A DNA stretch of 64,000 nucleotides from Nomia melanderi (GCF_051020985.1 NC_135010.1:10042001-10106000), one strand, 5' to 3'; shown: positions 37,148 to 49,869, counted from the stretch's first letter. Notes: generated by a model from the letters alone, not told the origin. Numbers and translations are program-made.

Positions 37148-40100
37148 CTAAGACGGCGAGTCTTGCTCGTGCTGCTTCGACTTCCCGATGTTCTCCGCCT
37201 CGCACACCGTGTCCGGGAGTTTCGTTCCCAAAGTTTCCGGGAATATCAGTGACAGAAGTCCCGCGGACAGGCCCATACATCCGAAAAGAATAAGCGGCAG
37301 CTCGGGCATGACTTGTGCCTGCGCATCAAACGAACGATGTGAAACAACGGGAAGCACGCGGCCCTCCCTCGAACGAGGGTGATTTAAGGACTCTTTCGGG
37401 AACTGGGATTCTTCGTAGAGATAATGAAGTTAACCAACCACAGTGAGCGAAGCTATTCTTCGTGACGATGACTCTGCTCGAGGCTACGGTCGCGAGTCGC
37501 TACGTCGTTAACACTAGAACTGGATCAGGCAAGAGAATTCGTTTCGGGTTTCTTGTAGCTGTTAACGCTAGAATTACGGGGTAGGTCAAAATGACCCACA
37601 CCTAATTTCTTTGTTTTCAATTATTGAATAGATAACATGCTCCCCTGAGAAATTACTAGGGAAATTGATTTAGTAATAGACAAACTGAATTGCAAACTAC
37701 TTGAAGTCTCAACAGTTTCACTATTAGAGTTTCTACAGAGAAATTTCGAAAAGGTAATTTGACTGCTTGGTAGTTTTAGTGTTAATGATAGTTGGTAAAT
37801 TCTCTGGGATATTGTCAAATGAATTGATTTACTGATGTTCGTCTTAAAATGCAAGGAAACCAATTTAACTGTGCGGTGGAACAGTTGTACTAGAGATACG
37901 TGGATCTTCGCTTTGTCTTTAGTTTAGTAGTGTATCTTGGTAATAGGAAAAGAGTTAATTAGAAGGAAAGAGCACATACAGTATCGTGAACGTAGAAGAG
38001 ATTCGACGGAGCAATCAATTGAATATAAAATATCGATAAGAAACCGTTAATCACGAATTGTATGAGAGGGAAATTAACCGGTTGATCTTTTCTGAAACGA
38101 CGAAGCGACCTTTCGTAAAGTTTTCGGTGTCCAGTGCTCTTTGATGTTTGAAATGCAGCCTCGAGCAACAAGCGGTTACCGTTCCTATTGGCTCTCTACT
38201 GGATGTGGACTCTCGCGGCGGCCAACTTACCAAAAGAGGAGTTTGCGGTGACAATATTGACCCCATGCGGCCGGTCATGCTGCAAATTCCAAGGAGGGAG
38301 TGCCTCATGTTCGTGGGGAACAACTCCGCCGTATAAATGTAAACCGTGGAGAAGGACATCGTGATGCACCATTTACCACCCATGTACAGAATCAAGGGGA
38401 CGAAGCTCCAAGAGCCTATGAAGAATAAAATAAACATACTCACACTCTGTTCATCTCACTTCGTAAAAGAATTCCAATTCCTTCAATGCTAAATGCTTCT
38501 TTAATGTATCTGAATGCAGAAACATATTAAAAATAGAACAATTTCATTTATTTTCCAAGACTCTCGATTATCGTTTTACGAATATAATCGTCTTCGCTTT
38601 ATAAATATCAACTCTGCGAGTCTATCAAAAATCCAGAGATAGACTCTTCCAATAAAGATGACATTTCGGTGCTCGCAAACACCGATAGAAGCGAAAAGGT
38701 CAGAATACAAAAACCGACAGAGTAACAGGATTGAACTTTAACCCAAACCCGAATAACATATCGGACGTTCACCTGATGGCACGAACTGTATCGCGAGGCA
38801 GAAGACACCGCTCAACAAGAACGACGAGGACAGAGTGACCTTCCGACCCACGTAATCGGTCATGAACCAAGTGAGAAAATATGCCGGGATCTCGACGATG
38901 GCTACCAGTATGAAATTGACGTATTTATCGCCGGCGAAGGCCACCGAGTTCAACGACAATCCGTAATAGACGAACGTGTTCGTTAGCCAGCAGAACGAGC
39001 AGGCCACCAATCTGGTCATCATCACCGAGCTGCCCAACACCTGCATAAACGGACTCCTCTTCTCAGCCGCTAATTGCTCCGCCTGGAAGAACGATCGATC
39101 ATTTTCGACCGGGAATCATCGGGACACCGTGGAAAAGAAGAATGATCGATATATCGTCGTTCTACCTTCTCAGTCTTCACCGTGTTCAGCTCCTTGAACT
39201 GACTGATCGCCTCCTCGGTGACGCGCAGCCCGTTCATACGCGCCATTTTGCGATAAATGCTATCGACCTTGTCGTGTTTCCCATTGGCCAGTAACCACCT
39301 TGAACACGAGTTCGTTATCATTCGTCTGCGACACCTTTTTCCTTTTATAGAGACTCTCGAAGAGAATCTCGGCTGGGAAAATGGATAACTTCGGCTATCT
39401 TTATTTATTCGAATAACGAAGTTATTCCAGTTTGGTTAAACAGTCGTTATTGCCTGGGGTAAAATATGCAGTCTAAGTTATTCGGAATAAAGGCTCAGAT
39501 AACGTATCTCGAAGTCGTCAAGATCGGTGAGGGATATCTAAAGTAAATAATCACCGAGTTACATATGCATGAGAGTCACGGTTGCGCGGAGTCGCGGATC
39601 CAGATACCCTAAAATATTAAGCCGCCGGTCGCGAGAAACGATTTCGTATCGAGCCGGTCCGGTTAATTAGAGCCGCGGTCCCAATCAACGGGAATACACC
39701 GGTGACGTCAAATGACTGGTTAATTGGCCGGATGTCGCGGCGGCGACGACGACTTCGCCGGTCGTTAGGGGATCGTTCCGAGATCGTTAACGAAGCCCGC
39801 GAGCGATGCGAATTAAATAGTCACCGACCAAGAAATTACCTGACCGATTCCGGGATCAGGAACGGCATCAAGATGGCGAGAAGCGCCGGCCCGTACACCA
39901 AACGGAGGGTGAAACGCCAGGATCTCGTCCACATCGCGATCAGTCCCAGCAACACTTCACCCACCGCGAACAAGCAGCTGGTAATCGTGCTGGCTAAGAC
40001 TCTGCCCCTCACCCCCGCCATTTCCATTCCTGAAAATTAATGCGGTTCCTACTGCGTTAAGATTTTCCGAGATAAGCTGCATGCAGAATAGATAAACTTA

Positions 40101-43100
40101 TATTCTTGGTAAACGCATCTGTCGAGATCACTGATACCTTGTAAATACTAGATCGGGGACTTGTATAAAATATGGATTGTAAAATATTTTCCATAATATT
40201 TGCCGAAGAATACTATTCTCTTATGTAAAATTCTTGTATGAAGAAATTTGTATAAAGTAATCTATCAATCACGGAAATATATTCGTATATGCAGTGAAGT
40301 GGAGTGATCCGCCATTTTGTCGGACTCAGAGGAGCGTGGCCGCCATGTTTACGGCCGAGAATTAAGGAATACCGAGCGCAAGACTGTATTCGGTTAGCAA
40401 TTAGAAATTACAAGTAAATCCCATTGTGGTACATTACAGTAGAAATAATTTATAATAGTTACGAGCATATAGCGTCAAACTATGATTAAATGCATTCAGA
40501 TATCGGAACGTCACCGACGCGATGGATCGCCGACACGCGAAACAGAGTCGTTATTTATACCGTCATTATTCACGCGCAACATCTTCTCTTACTTTGGTCC
40601 GTTATTAACTCACCTAAAATAAATCCGGCGCTGTAGATACCTGCGCCGACGGTCGCGTCGATAAATTCAAACGCGAGGAACATCCAATAATTCACGGAGA
40701 AGGAATGTATCAGGCCGCTGATTCCGCTCAGGACCGTGGTGAGCGTCAAAATCGTACGTCTCCCGTATCTGGTAATAAAAAAAAAAAACGGATGAATAAA
40801 CAACCGCGGCGTCGTTGGCACGCCTCGTTTTTATTGTTCCGTCTCCCGGACACGTGACAGACGGTCCCGTTCGCTCGTAGACGTCACCGACGTCCCCGAC
40901 GACACGCTTTTACGGCCGCGCGGCCGCGTTCATTGGGATTGTTTTAAAGCGAATCGTTAATGCTCCCCCGCGACCCCGAGCCGGCCCACGACAATTTGTA
41001 ACTTTAAAGGATCGTCACGGAACTACCGTCGAAAAGTACAGTCCCGAGCACTCCGCCGAATCCGAATTGGAAATTGTGGAACGAAAGTTTACACCGAGTC
41101 GCTGGCCGGGCTGCCTCGGGACCAAGTTTATTACTCGCCCAAAGTGTTCCTGTCCCGCCGGTGTAACGCGAAACCTGCGATCCCGCCGATTCTCGATTCG
41201 TAAGAATTCTTTCCCTTTGTCGGAGAAGCTTCGATTCGGAAGCTTAAGAGATTTTAAAGAACACAATAATCCGAAAGAATATTTCGACAATTCTTGTATA
41301 TTAGAGAAGCTACAAAATTCATTGCTAAAAGACTTGAATCAACCCCTTGACCTACAATATCGTGTCACACCCGTGACAATTTTATACTGGATTACACAGA
41401 ATTAAGTGTTACCAATTTCCTAAATATAAATTAAATATTTATCTTCTATTATGACTCATTAACCTTTGGGGTAAATATACAATAAGCATCAACATTCCTT
41501 TCTTTCCTAATAAGCTATTAACGATGAACTACTTGCGCCGATCATAGTTAAGAAAATTATATGGGTTAATTTGCAAGTCCTTCTGTTCTAAGTATGAAAG
41601 TATTCCTTTAAAACGTCAATAGAGCTGTATTCTGCTTAGTCTCGGAAAAATGCATTCGCGAATAATCCATTCAGCTGTAAGGGTTGCACGACGCGCCGAT
41701 CGAACATCGTTAGCAACCAGATCCGGACTAGGGATTCTCGTTTCCTGGACTGGGATCCCCACCGGGACGGGCCGGGGCTAATTAAGAGCGGCCACTCACC
41801 GTTCCGGCGATTATTTCTCACCTGTCGGACACGTATCCGGCGAAGATCAGCCCGACGAATTGGCCGACGTTATTTATCGTGCCCACCAGCGTGAGCTTCC
41901 ATCGGTTCGCGTCGCAGGTCAGACCCCACTGCAATGTAACAGGGAAACAAAGGAAAACCGTGAGTCACCTGGCCTCCGTCCACCTGCAGCCCGCAGAACA
42001 CGATCTTACCTCGCTGAGTATCGTGTTCTCCGACGGATCGTAGACCCATGAGTCGCATTTGCGGGTCACGTTGCTGAAAGACTGATCCGTGCACTCGTCG
42101 GTGTGATCGCGGACCATGTAGCGAGTGCACTTGGACATCTCCGAGATATCCGGCACGGAATCTGCGGCCCATGGCGCGTCGAACCTCGTGTTATTGGTGT
42201 CCTCGCATTCTGGCACCAGACACCTGCGTATGAAATTCTGTCTTGAAGCGGTTGAACGCTTTGATTAATGCTAATTCCTTCAGCAAGTGAAGAGAACTGC
42301 ATCGCATGCGGTAGAATCGTAGGATTCAAACTAACCCTTCGAGCTCTGCGGAGTTTTTCAGTCGATTCACCTTTACAAGACCGGTATTGTTTCATAAAAA
42401 TAGCGGTTCAATTTTCTAAGCATTTAGTAGAAAGTTCCGTACGGAGCGCCGAAAGTTACCGGTTCTCTAAAGGTGATAAGTCGCTGGTCGGTTAAGTTGT
42501 ATACAATACTCGAAGCGTTAGATTTTTAGCCGATGATTCGTGGCAACTTGTACCGATGTTCGCGACGTTTCTTTAATATGTATGAAGAAGAACCGTCCCT
42601 GACATTGTAATGCAATCACCGAACCGCTTTAATGTTTGCATTAACACAGATTGAAAGTTTTCACGTCGAAAGAGTATCGCCGCTCGCGGAGCGTTGCATG
42701 TATGACGCAAGATAGCGTCAAAGGAAATTTACGCGAACCTTATGCATGGACAATGAAACGTTTCTGTGATAATCGGAATGTTAACAGTTTCGAGGGAAAT
42801 CCCACGATCTCTTTCAAAGATTTCCCAGATATGTCTGGAACATTAGCATCGATTAATAACGATACGCCGTCGTTACACATCGGATAACAAGGCGGATCAG
42901 CGACCATAAAGATACACGAAACTAATTACCGCGGAACAAGATTCAGCGCAAGATTTTGCGCCGTTCGAAGCATAAATCTGTTCCGCGCAACCCCTACGAG
43001 CAGCGAGACGTGACGACGTTCATCAGCGTATCATTAAGTGATGCAACCCGTTGAGACGGGCCAAGATCCCGTAACGACACATAACCGGCGACCACCGTGC

Positions 43101-46100
43101 CGGAAGGGTTAACCGATCGCGCAATAAAGTGATCATTTTTACGAGGCGACGATTACATAATTGATCGTTCGATCGCGCACGGATGGCGTGCGTGCACGCC
43201 CGATCGTTTTCTGTCGCTCGTAGATCGCGATCGATCGTGGCAACGGAAACGCGTGTTAAGGTTGATTTACATTATCCGGCCAGACACCGGTGCAGTTCAA
43301 ACAAAACATTCTTAAGGAATGAGGTAGGAATATTCATGTGTGAAATATTTCAAGCAGTTCGAGGTTCAATTTTTATCGGTACAAGGAAAAAGCCTTAATA
43401 AACATGAGCTGAGAAATCATTAACACGTTGATCGCCTCGAGAATTTACAGCGTCTCGTATAATATCGTACCATAACAAAGGCAAGTAGTGGAAGTACCTA
43501 TTAACGTTTTCGTGTCGTAATTCATAAGTTATAGTATTATTAATACAATAATATATTATCATTAGTTACTCGTGTTACTGAACACTTTAATTAAATATCT
43601 TCTTGCGATTGTTTCCCAGTAATTTGCACGCTCCGATCGATGTATTAATCAAATTGAAAAAGATAGTATCATTTTAATTGTTTCTGTATATAATATTGTA
43701 AAGATTCTTTACGTTGTTTCACTGTTTAGACACCTTACTAATTATCCACCTGTCCCTCTTGTCTCCTACATTATTCTTTTCCTGAAACTACGTCAAAGCT
43801 ATTCTCCTTCCGCATCAAGGCGCATCCGCCAGTCAGATTTTCATCCGAACAAACAAAAGACAATTCAACAGGCCTCGAGCAAAGTGAACGGATACGCTCG
43901 CCTCGCGGCGCATTACGAAAATGTTGCCCGCACGACTTAATCACCGTGCCATCTGAAAAAAACAGACGTTACCTGTACTTCACTTCGCCGGCGGTGAACA
44001 CGTAAGCGAGCGTGAATCCTGCTGACAGGAACAGAGGCAGGCTGATTATCGAGAACATGACCGTTTGATAGTATCCGAAACGCTCGACGTCCTGCTTCCC
44101 GCTCCGGTCGCCCTTCTCCCCTGCAAGAAAGACAGATTTCCGACGATCGTTGATAAGACGACGATTCCCAGGGCGGCCTGGGATAATCCTTTATTCATCG
44201 TGCGTAATAACGGGAAGACGGGGTGGCGAGCAGGACGAGAAATAGGTGAAAAAACGAGGAGAATCGAAGGGAAGACAAGCGAGGGGAGAAAATTCGAAGA
44301 AAGAGGGGGGAGGACGGCGGGGAAGCGTGATCGGGATACGATAACATCGAAATTGGGTCGATGATCGTAAAACTCTTAATCCACCGATCAGATTCTACCG
44401 GGGCGAAAATTGAAGCCCGCTCGTTGACACGCGATATTTCATCGGACGCGAAAAAGGGAAGCGGCGCGGTTTCGATCTTCACGTGCACGTAATCGTGATC
44501 GATAATTTCCTCTTAAATCACGCGGCCGTTTTACGACCGGCCATCCGCCGAGTAATTACATCGGCAGGCATCAATTTCCCGTGAACGTCATCGCCGAAAC
44601 GAAGATTCTGTCTTTATCCCTCCGTCCGCCATTATCGCGTTTTCGGCTCGCACCTATGTACATGGCGACCATGTGGATCAAGTGTGGCTGTGGTGCAGTT
44701 GATTACTAGTTCAAGGACACTGCTCGATACAAGTTTCAGGTTCGTTTCGGTGGATCCTTGGATTACTTTGAATCCTTAATCTTTCAACCCCTTATTGGAG
44801 GATACTTTAACCCTTTGAACTCTGTAGGCTCCAAAATTGCAGCAGTTATAATATGAAATATTTTAATGAATCTTAAAGAAGCTACCCTAGAATTATTAGA
44901 TTTTTCACGCAACCATATTTTCTACTAAGGAGAATAAAAGACTGATGAAATGTTATAACATTCCTCATTTTCGCTAGGGATACTATAAAAATTAGTTGCA
45001 GTTGCTGATAGATTACAAAACAACCTGGAGTGCTAAGGGTTAATTCGTCAGTGATATTTAATAATCTTTAGATCGCTTGGAGTCCTTAATCTTTCAACCC
45101 CTTATTGGAGGTTTAATTATTTTAATTCATTAGTGACATTCAGATGTTTCCGATTTTGAGAATACCATCTGATATTTGTTGTTGTTCGTCGGAGAATCTT
45201 GTGAAATAATTGTTTCAAGGAAACTCTTGTTTCCTCGATGGAAGAATAATTGTTTATTGCAAATGTATCAATCACAGAAGCGATTCAAGCCTTGTATGAC
45301 GTGTAAGCTGCGGTTTCTATCTGATGGTAGGCGTTGCCGTATTTGTGTTCAGTATTTACGAATGTGATTAGACGTAAACTCGTTCAACCGCGGCAAAAAG
45401 TGTACGTGACTCGTTATTTAGAATTCTTTCTCGAATGAATGACAATTGGGATTACATTATCGGTGGAAGGAAAAAGAGATCAGCCACGATTTCAAAATTG
45501 ACTCTTTGCAGTTCTGTGTCAAGGTAGAATCAACATTGAGTTTCATTCCAGTGGTTGTTTACTTTAGTGATTTCAGCTGGAATCATCAATTTGTAATATC
45601 AAATATTCTCAAGTTAATTGGGACAAGATACACATTGAACATATTATTGACCGAAGTTACGTTGACACGATGTACGAAATGAAAATCCGAGGACACTTCG
45701 GGCCACAAAGGATTAATTAGCCGAAGCCCCAAGAAAACGGGAAACCGCGTTCTCCAAATGCGACGGCGCGTCTCGCGGAATCGGGGCCGGTGATTAAGAC
45801 GAGTTACAACTAATCAACAACAAACGGGTCATTGGCGCACCACGTATTTAAGCAAATCGTTCTGGTTTAACGCCTTGCCCTATGATTTCTCTTCAAAACA
45901 CTTGTGTCTCCAATTATTTACTAAGAAAACAAAAAGATTCCACGACCAGCTTCGCTCTGAAGCTAGAAGAAATAATAATATTTCACTATAATATAAAATT
46001 GCTAGCACAAATTAATTCATATATCAATTTTTTCAACAAAATTTCATCAAATCTCGATCGAAACTTAAATGTAACAGTTATAAGTAAAATTCCAATTAAA

Positions 46101-46311
46101 AATTGAATTAGGAATTTAAGATTCCCAAGTCATTCCCAATTCCTCATTCTACCCAATTGCTGACACAAGGGTTAAACTATATTCGAAATCATCGGCACTC
46201 CGTCTCCACCCCAATCGCGAAGTATGATTAGACCGGTCGCATACCTCTTCCATCATCCTTGGATTTCGGTGTCGTGGCCGGGGCATCGTCGCTCGAGCAG
46301 AAGAGCTTCAT
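37148..46311 (-). CDS. SLC22-type organic cation/carnitine transporter (MFS), 10 coding exons
   Basis: Coding exons on the minus strand, all GT-AG: 46311-46245, 44120-43973, 42223-42010, 41928-41822, 40768-40614, 40029-39840, 39298-39166, 39082-38773, 38415-38231, 37318-37148. Phases fit at every junction and sum to 1680 nt, 559 aa. Residues 35-41 hold the family's F-G-Y-Y-Q box, followed by helix 1 (about 44-64). A large extracellular loop (73-143) has Cys73, 78, 104, 116, 128 and sequons N82 and N123, then W-V-Y-D-P-S and the S-E-W-G-L-T-C-D box. MFS motif D178-R-Y-G-R-R183 follows helix 2; P290-E-S-V-R-W295 follows helix 6; G417-R-K follows helix 8; Y-I-Y-T-A-E-L-F-P-T lies late; the P-E-T-L-G and L-P-D-T-V..E-A-E-N tail ends it. 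The family moves organic cations, carnitine or anions across the plasma membrane; substrate cannot be told. Length is normal for the family and no lesion is seen. Start chosen at the first in-frame Met of exon 1; a longer N-terminus is possible. Confidence 0.93.
37509..37535 (-). mobile_element. Family C terminal fragment in intron 9
   Basis: GTTAACACTAGAACTGGATC matches the family C terminus, but no matching right end lies before the intact copy at 37562. It is within the last intron of the transporter. Confidence 0.4.
37562..37785 (-). mobile_element. Family C TTAA-bounded MITE in intron 9 of the transporter
   Basis: TTAA-CGCTAGAATTACGGGGTAGG..TCAAAATGACC at the left and the inverted GGTAGTTTTAGTG-TTAA at the right; 224 bp. 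The interior matches 30897-31118 in the same orientation and 54186-54398 in reverse. It lies in the 912-bp intron between coding exons 9 and 10. Confidence 0.72.
42224..43972 (-). other. Intron between coding exons 2 and 3
   Basis: 1749-bp intron. It contains a lone family A-like end (CTAACCCTTCGAGCTCTGCGGAG, about 42331-42353) and otherwise featureless sequence. Short frames inside it are not supported as genes. Confidence 0.6.
44773..45111. repeat. Exact 29-bp direct repeat flanking a MITE
   Basis: Positions 44773-44801 and 45083-45111 are identical over 29 bases (starting TCCTTAATCTTTCAACCCC). The family A2 element at 44807-45043 lies between them. A local tandem duplication with the element inserted into it would explain the layout. 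Confidence 0.85.
44807..45043 (+). mobile_element. Family A2 MITE in intron 1 of the transporter
   Basis: TTAA-CCCTTTGAACTCTGTAGGC at the left and GGAGTGCTAAGGG-TTAA at the right, 237 bp. Reverse-complement partner of 26997-27225 over the whole length. Non-coding, within the 2124-bp intron between coding exons 1 and 2. Confidence 0.8.
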
Positions 46312-46336
46312 GCTGTCCTCCCCGTCGCCTCTTAGG
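46312..46336 (-). other. Candidate in-frame 5' extension of transporter exon 1
   Basis: On the minus strand, TTCTCTGTGTTCGCAG is a good splice acceptor ending at 46337. The 25 nt from 46336 to 46312 stay open in the frame of the start codon at 46311 (L-R-G-D-G-E-D-S before Met). If this acceptor is used, the exon either carries only 5' UTR or joins an upstream coding exon ending in phase 2. Confidence 0.45.
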
Positions 46337-46535
46337 CTGCGAACACAGAGAACAGAGAACAAATTCGAGAGTTATGCCGGTCGCCCGTTGTTCCTCGTTG
46401 ACCCGGGCCGGAGTCGAATCGGCCAGCGAGCACCGCTCGCTCGCGGAAGCCACGGCGCGACGCAATTCCTCGGTGGCATTACATAAAACCGACCAACAAG
46501 ATCTCGTTACTTTTACTAGACGAAAGTATATAGAT

Positions 46536-46590
46536 CTAGGACAGAGAAGAGAGAAGAAAGAAAAGAGAGAAAGAAAGAGAGAGAGAGAGA
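46536..46590 (-). promoter_or_regulatory. Polypyrimidine tract and acceptor-like site in the 5' region
   Basis: The minus strand reads a long CT tract (TCTCTCTCTCTCTTTC and on) ending in TGTCCTAG at 46536. This could be a 5' UTR intron acceptor. On the plus strand the same bases are a (GA)n microsatellite, so simple repeat is the plainer reading. Confidence 0.35.
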
Positions 46591-46624
46591 ATGAAATGGC
46601 AACAACTTTCACGTTGCCGTTTGA

Positions 46625-46750
46625 CGATGATTTGCCCGAGGAAACAGTAGCGGAGAATAGGGACCGGAAATCCTCGATAATAGGCGGTCTACCGGGCGGA
46701 AATCAACTGAAAAATCCGACGGCGATGCGACGAGGCGCGGAATACAATCG
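46625..46750 (-). promoter_or_regulatory. Promoter-like segment, copy 1
   Basis: About 125 bp that align in the same orientation with 51083-51205: shared strings are ACCGGAAATCCTCGATAAT, GTCTACCG, ATCAACTGA and CGCGGAATAC. Read on the minus strand, both copies contain TCAGT (here 46710-46706), the insect initiator consensus. This one lies about 400 nt upstream of the transporter start codon. Promoter function is inference. Confidence 0.45.
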
Positions 46751-46957
46751 TTGACACGGTGGCCGGAGAGAAACAGGCGCCGATAACAAAGCCGCTGGCC
46801 AGCGCGCGACGCGTGACTGCGTCGTGATCATGCACGTATACACACGCGGCCTGCGGCCGATGCCGATTTTCCGGCGCGCGGCTGCGGCGATCGGTCACGG
46901 TCGATCCGAGAAACCGCGAGAACCGATCGGCAACGCGGCGCGCGGTAATTATCAGAA

Positions 46958-47115
46958 TTAACGCTGGAGCCTACCGTACCAGTCGAAATGACTGGTCGCA
47001 ATTCCCTTGTTCTGTGATTACTGGTATCGTCGAATTGCTCGATATCAATTTTCTTGATGCGTTCAAAACGTTCTCCGTGAGAAACTGGATTATGTGTGAA
47101 TGTCTTAAATTCTAG
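46958..47115. mobile_element. Family C element, truncated
   Basis: TTAA-CGCTGGAGCCTACCG..CCAGTCGAAATGACTGG is a family C left end, and GAGAAACTGGATTATG.. matches the mid-region of 30897-31118. The right half is missing and gives way to the simple-sequence array that follows. Confidence 0.5.
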
Positions 47116-47149
47116 GCAATGAGGAAAGAAACGTTTACCACTCTTAGTA

Positions 47150-47690
47150 TTTTAGTAGCTTAGTGTTTTAATGCTTTGGTGCTTAGGAATTTTGAAACTT
47201 TGGTATTTTGGGACTTCGGTGTTTTGGTACTTTGGTGCTTTGAAACTTTGGTACTTTGGTACTTTGATACTTTGGTACTGTGGTACTGTGGTACTTTGAT
47301 GCTTCGGTACTTTGGTACTTTAAAACTTTGGTACGTTGGTACTTTGGTGCTTAGGAATTTTGGAACTTTAGTATTTTGGGACTTTGGTGCTTTGGGACTT
47401 TGGTGCTTTGGTGATTTGGTACTTTGGTACTTTGAAACTTTGGTACGTTAGTACTTAGGAATTTTGGAACTTTAGTATTTTGGAACTTTGGTGCTTTGGT
47501 ACTTTGGTGCTTTGGTACTTTGATACTTTGGTACTGTGGTGCTTTGGTGCTTTAAAACTTTGAAACTTTAAAACCTTGAAACTTTGAAACTTTGAAATTT
47601 TGAAATTTTGAAATTTTGAAATTTTGAAACTTTGAAGTTTTGAAACGTTGAAGCTTTAGTACTTTAATACTTTACTACTTCACCGAAACT
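47150..47690 (+). repeat. Minisatellite-like array of TACTTTGG/GCTTTGG units
   Basis: More than 500 bp of units like CTTTGGTACTTTGGTGCTTT (basic period about 9-10 bp), ending in (TTGAAATT)n. The Trp/Leu/Phe-rich frame across it is an artefact of the repeat. Confidence 0.92.
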
Positions 47691-49742
47691 ACATATCAAC
47701 TACATTAAAGATCCGATAGCGTCAGTGTTCATCGGACGCGAAATATCGCATTGTTCCGTGATATTCCGCGAGACCGGAAATGCACCGGAGAAACTGCCGT
47801 CCTGTTTTCGAACCGGATTCCAGAGTCCAGCAGAGACGCGACGGAGAAGGACGGCCAGCGTCCTTCTGCCTGTCCGCGTCGCCACGCCGGCCTTCCACCG
47901 GTAAATGCCATTGACTTTCTAATGCGCGGGGAATCGATTCCGAAAGTGTTGCACGTCTCCGGGGATTCACGTTTGTCATGCGTTCCGCGTGTGTCCGTCA
48001 CCTTGCCGATTCGGCCTGTTTTCACTGCCCTTCGATCTTATCATAGAACCGAACAGGAAATAAATCGGTGGTTTCGAATCACCGTCCCCTATCTCTATAC
48101 TTCCCGTTTTAACATCCCGTTGCTCAACCCTGCAATCCGTGGAATACATAAAGCAAAATATAACACGGAACCATTTGCGTAAAATGTAAAAGCAAAATAT
48201 AGAAACACTTGCGAACGAGTCATGAAAAATATATGTCACTCCTATCATCAATATTAACTTTGATTCACTTCTCTCGGAATTCATAGTTTCGAAACTTCAT
48301 AGCATTTTCATAGATCGAAAATCTTCAGAACAATTCGATTTTGCTACATTTCCGTGAAAATGTAACAAAGTTGTAAAAGAATGTGTAGAGTCGTGTAAAG
48401 TAATTATTAAGTACACAGTAGCTTATATAAGGGTTAATGTAGTTCACCTTTTCCGTAAACACGAGTCGTGACTCTGAAATGCGAATCACAAGATAAACAG
48501 AAACTGCTCGAAAATCCCTGTCGTAACACGGACGCAGAAGCAGTTAGAAAAACTGGGAAACGCGGTGTACTCGAGCACACGGTGGATCGTCGTTTTATTA
48601 TTATTTATCGCTGTTTCCTGACTCTTTCCGTTCCTCGGCGTGGATAGACGACGGTGATTAGCGTCGGCACGCGAACGATTCGAACCGCTGGCGGCCGGCC
48701 CGAGCCTCGCTGCTAGAAAATCTCGTCTTCTTTCTCGTTTACCAATTTCCTCGAGCCAATTCCCGGTCTCCCCGTGATAGTTATGCTTCAGTCACGGACA
48801 TGCCGACGTGATAATACGATTCCAGTGAACGCGGAACGTGCTGATCGCCGGTTATCCTTATAAGTACAGTAGAATGTTTATTACGGAATTTCATTAGACG
48901 ATCGAGAGTCCGCGAAACAATTACTCGAGGAATTCTCGGTCTAGAGAACCGAAAAGAAATTGTTCCTGGCGTGTTTGTAAAAATCCTGTTATGGATATTC
49001 CGATGTTCCAACGTACTTCCAAAAAAAGCAAGAAAAATCCGAATTAGAAAATACCGAGCGAACCTTTTGACCGTGTGCTTTCTAACCATGAATATTCATG
49101 AAAACTCGAAGCGAATTAAGTTAGTACAGCGAACATTGTGTAACGATGCACTTATCGTTGATTGCGTGGTTCGCACTGGTACATTGTAGTTCTACTAATT
49201 ATTTCCCTTAATTCTTCGAACGCGGGAACGAAGAAGTACTCGATGAAATTACAGTTCAACGACGAGCGAGCTAATCCCGCTGAGAAAAGTTAATGGATGC
49301 ATCAACTTTATGGAAAATAGAAAAAATCGATGCACGCGGAGGACCAAAATAACAGCGTCCGTACGGTTTCCAGCGGGCTCCGTCCTTCGTGTGCAATTCT
49401 ACGGGCCGCTGGACGACGGATTAACATACATTAACGTTTTAAGCGCATTCCCCCGCCGGGGAATCCTAGTTCCTCGATAAACACGCGGACGGTGTCGCGT
49501 TACCGAAACGTTCTCCGGTTCTACGTGCCCCGACGAGATCGGTCATCTGTCTCGATGACGATCACGGCTGCGGAATCCGGTGCAGTAGGATTCGTGGATT
49601 AACCCACGAAGATTCATTGGTAAATATTTGCTCAACTAATTAGATTATTCCCGATGAATGGGCTACCTTGTCGCTTCACTGTGTTTCTCGAAGAAAAATC
49701 AATGTTGAAACAAATATAAATGAGAGGATAGTAACGACATTC
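47691..49742. other. Non-coding stretch, no gene recognised
   Basis: A GC-rich block at 47740-48060 with frames on both strands, then AT-rich sequence. Nothing recognised. Confidence 0.4.
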
Positions 49743-49746
49743 TTAA

Positions 49747-49869
49747 ACCTTCGTGAACGAATGTCGTTACATTAGTGACAATGAAGCTTTCATATCTGAA
49801 ATGAAGTCGCCAATAAGCAATTTAACGATTCGAACGGTAAAAGATCTTTCTCAGTGCTCAGAAGATTGA
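49747..49869 (+). pseudogene. Open frame upstream of, and out of frame with, a hypothetical ORF
   Basis: A 40-codon open frame (about 49747-49866) with protein-like composition and no Met-poor low complexity, for example N-E-A-F-I-S-E-M-K-S-P. It ends in TGA at 49867-49869, and the TGA overlaps the ATG of the next frame (TGATG). It may be the upstream part of the same coding sequence after a frameshift. No family recognised. Confidence 0.3.

Noticed and set aside
46253..46612. 119-codon minus-strand frame overlapping transporter exon 1
   Set aside because: It is in a different frame from the exon that joins in phase with exon 2, and its N-terminal part is a translated CT tract.
47176..47451. 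Trp/Leu-rich repeat protein
   Set aside because: It is the translation of the TACTTTGG array and carries no independent coding signal.
48066..48083. Possible tRNA B-box-like string (GGTTTCGAATCACC)
   Set aside because: No A-box, acceptor stem or cloverleaf could be formed around it.
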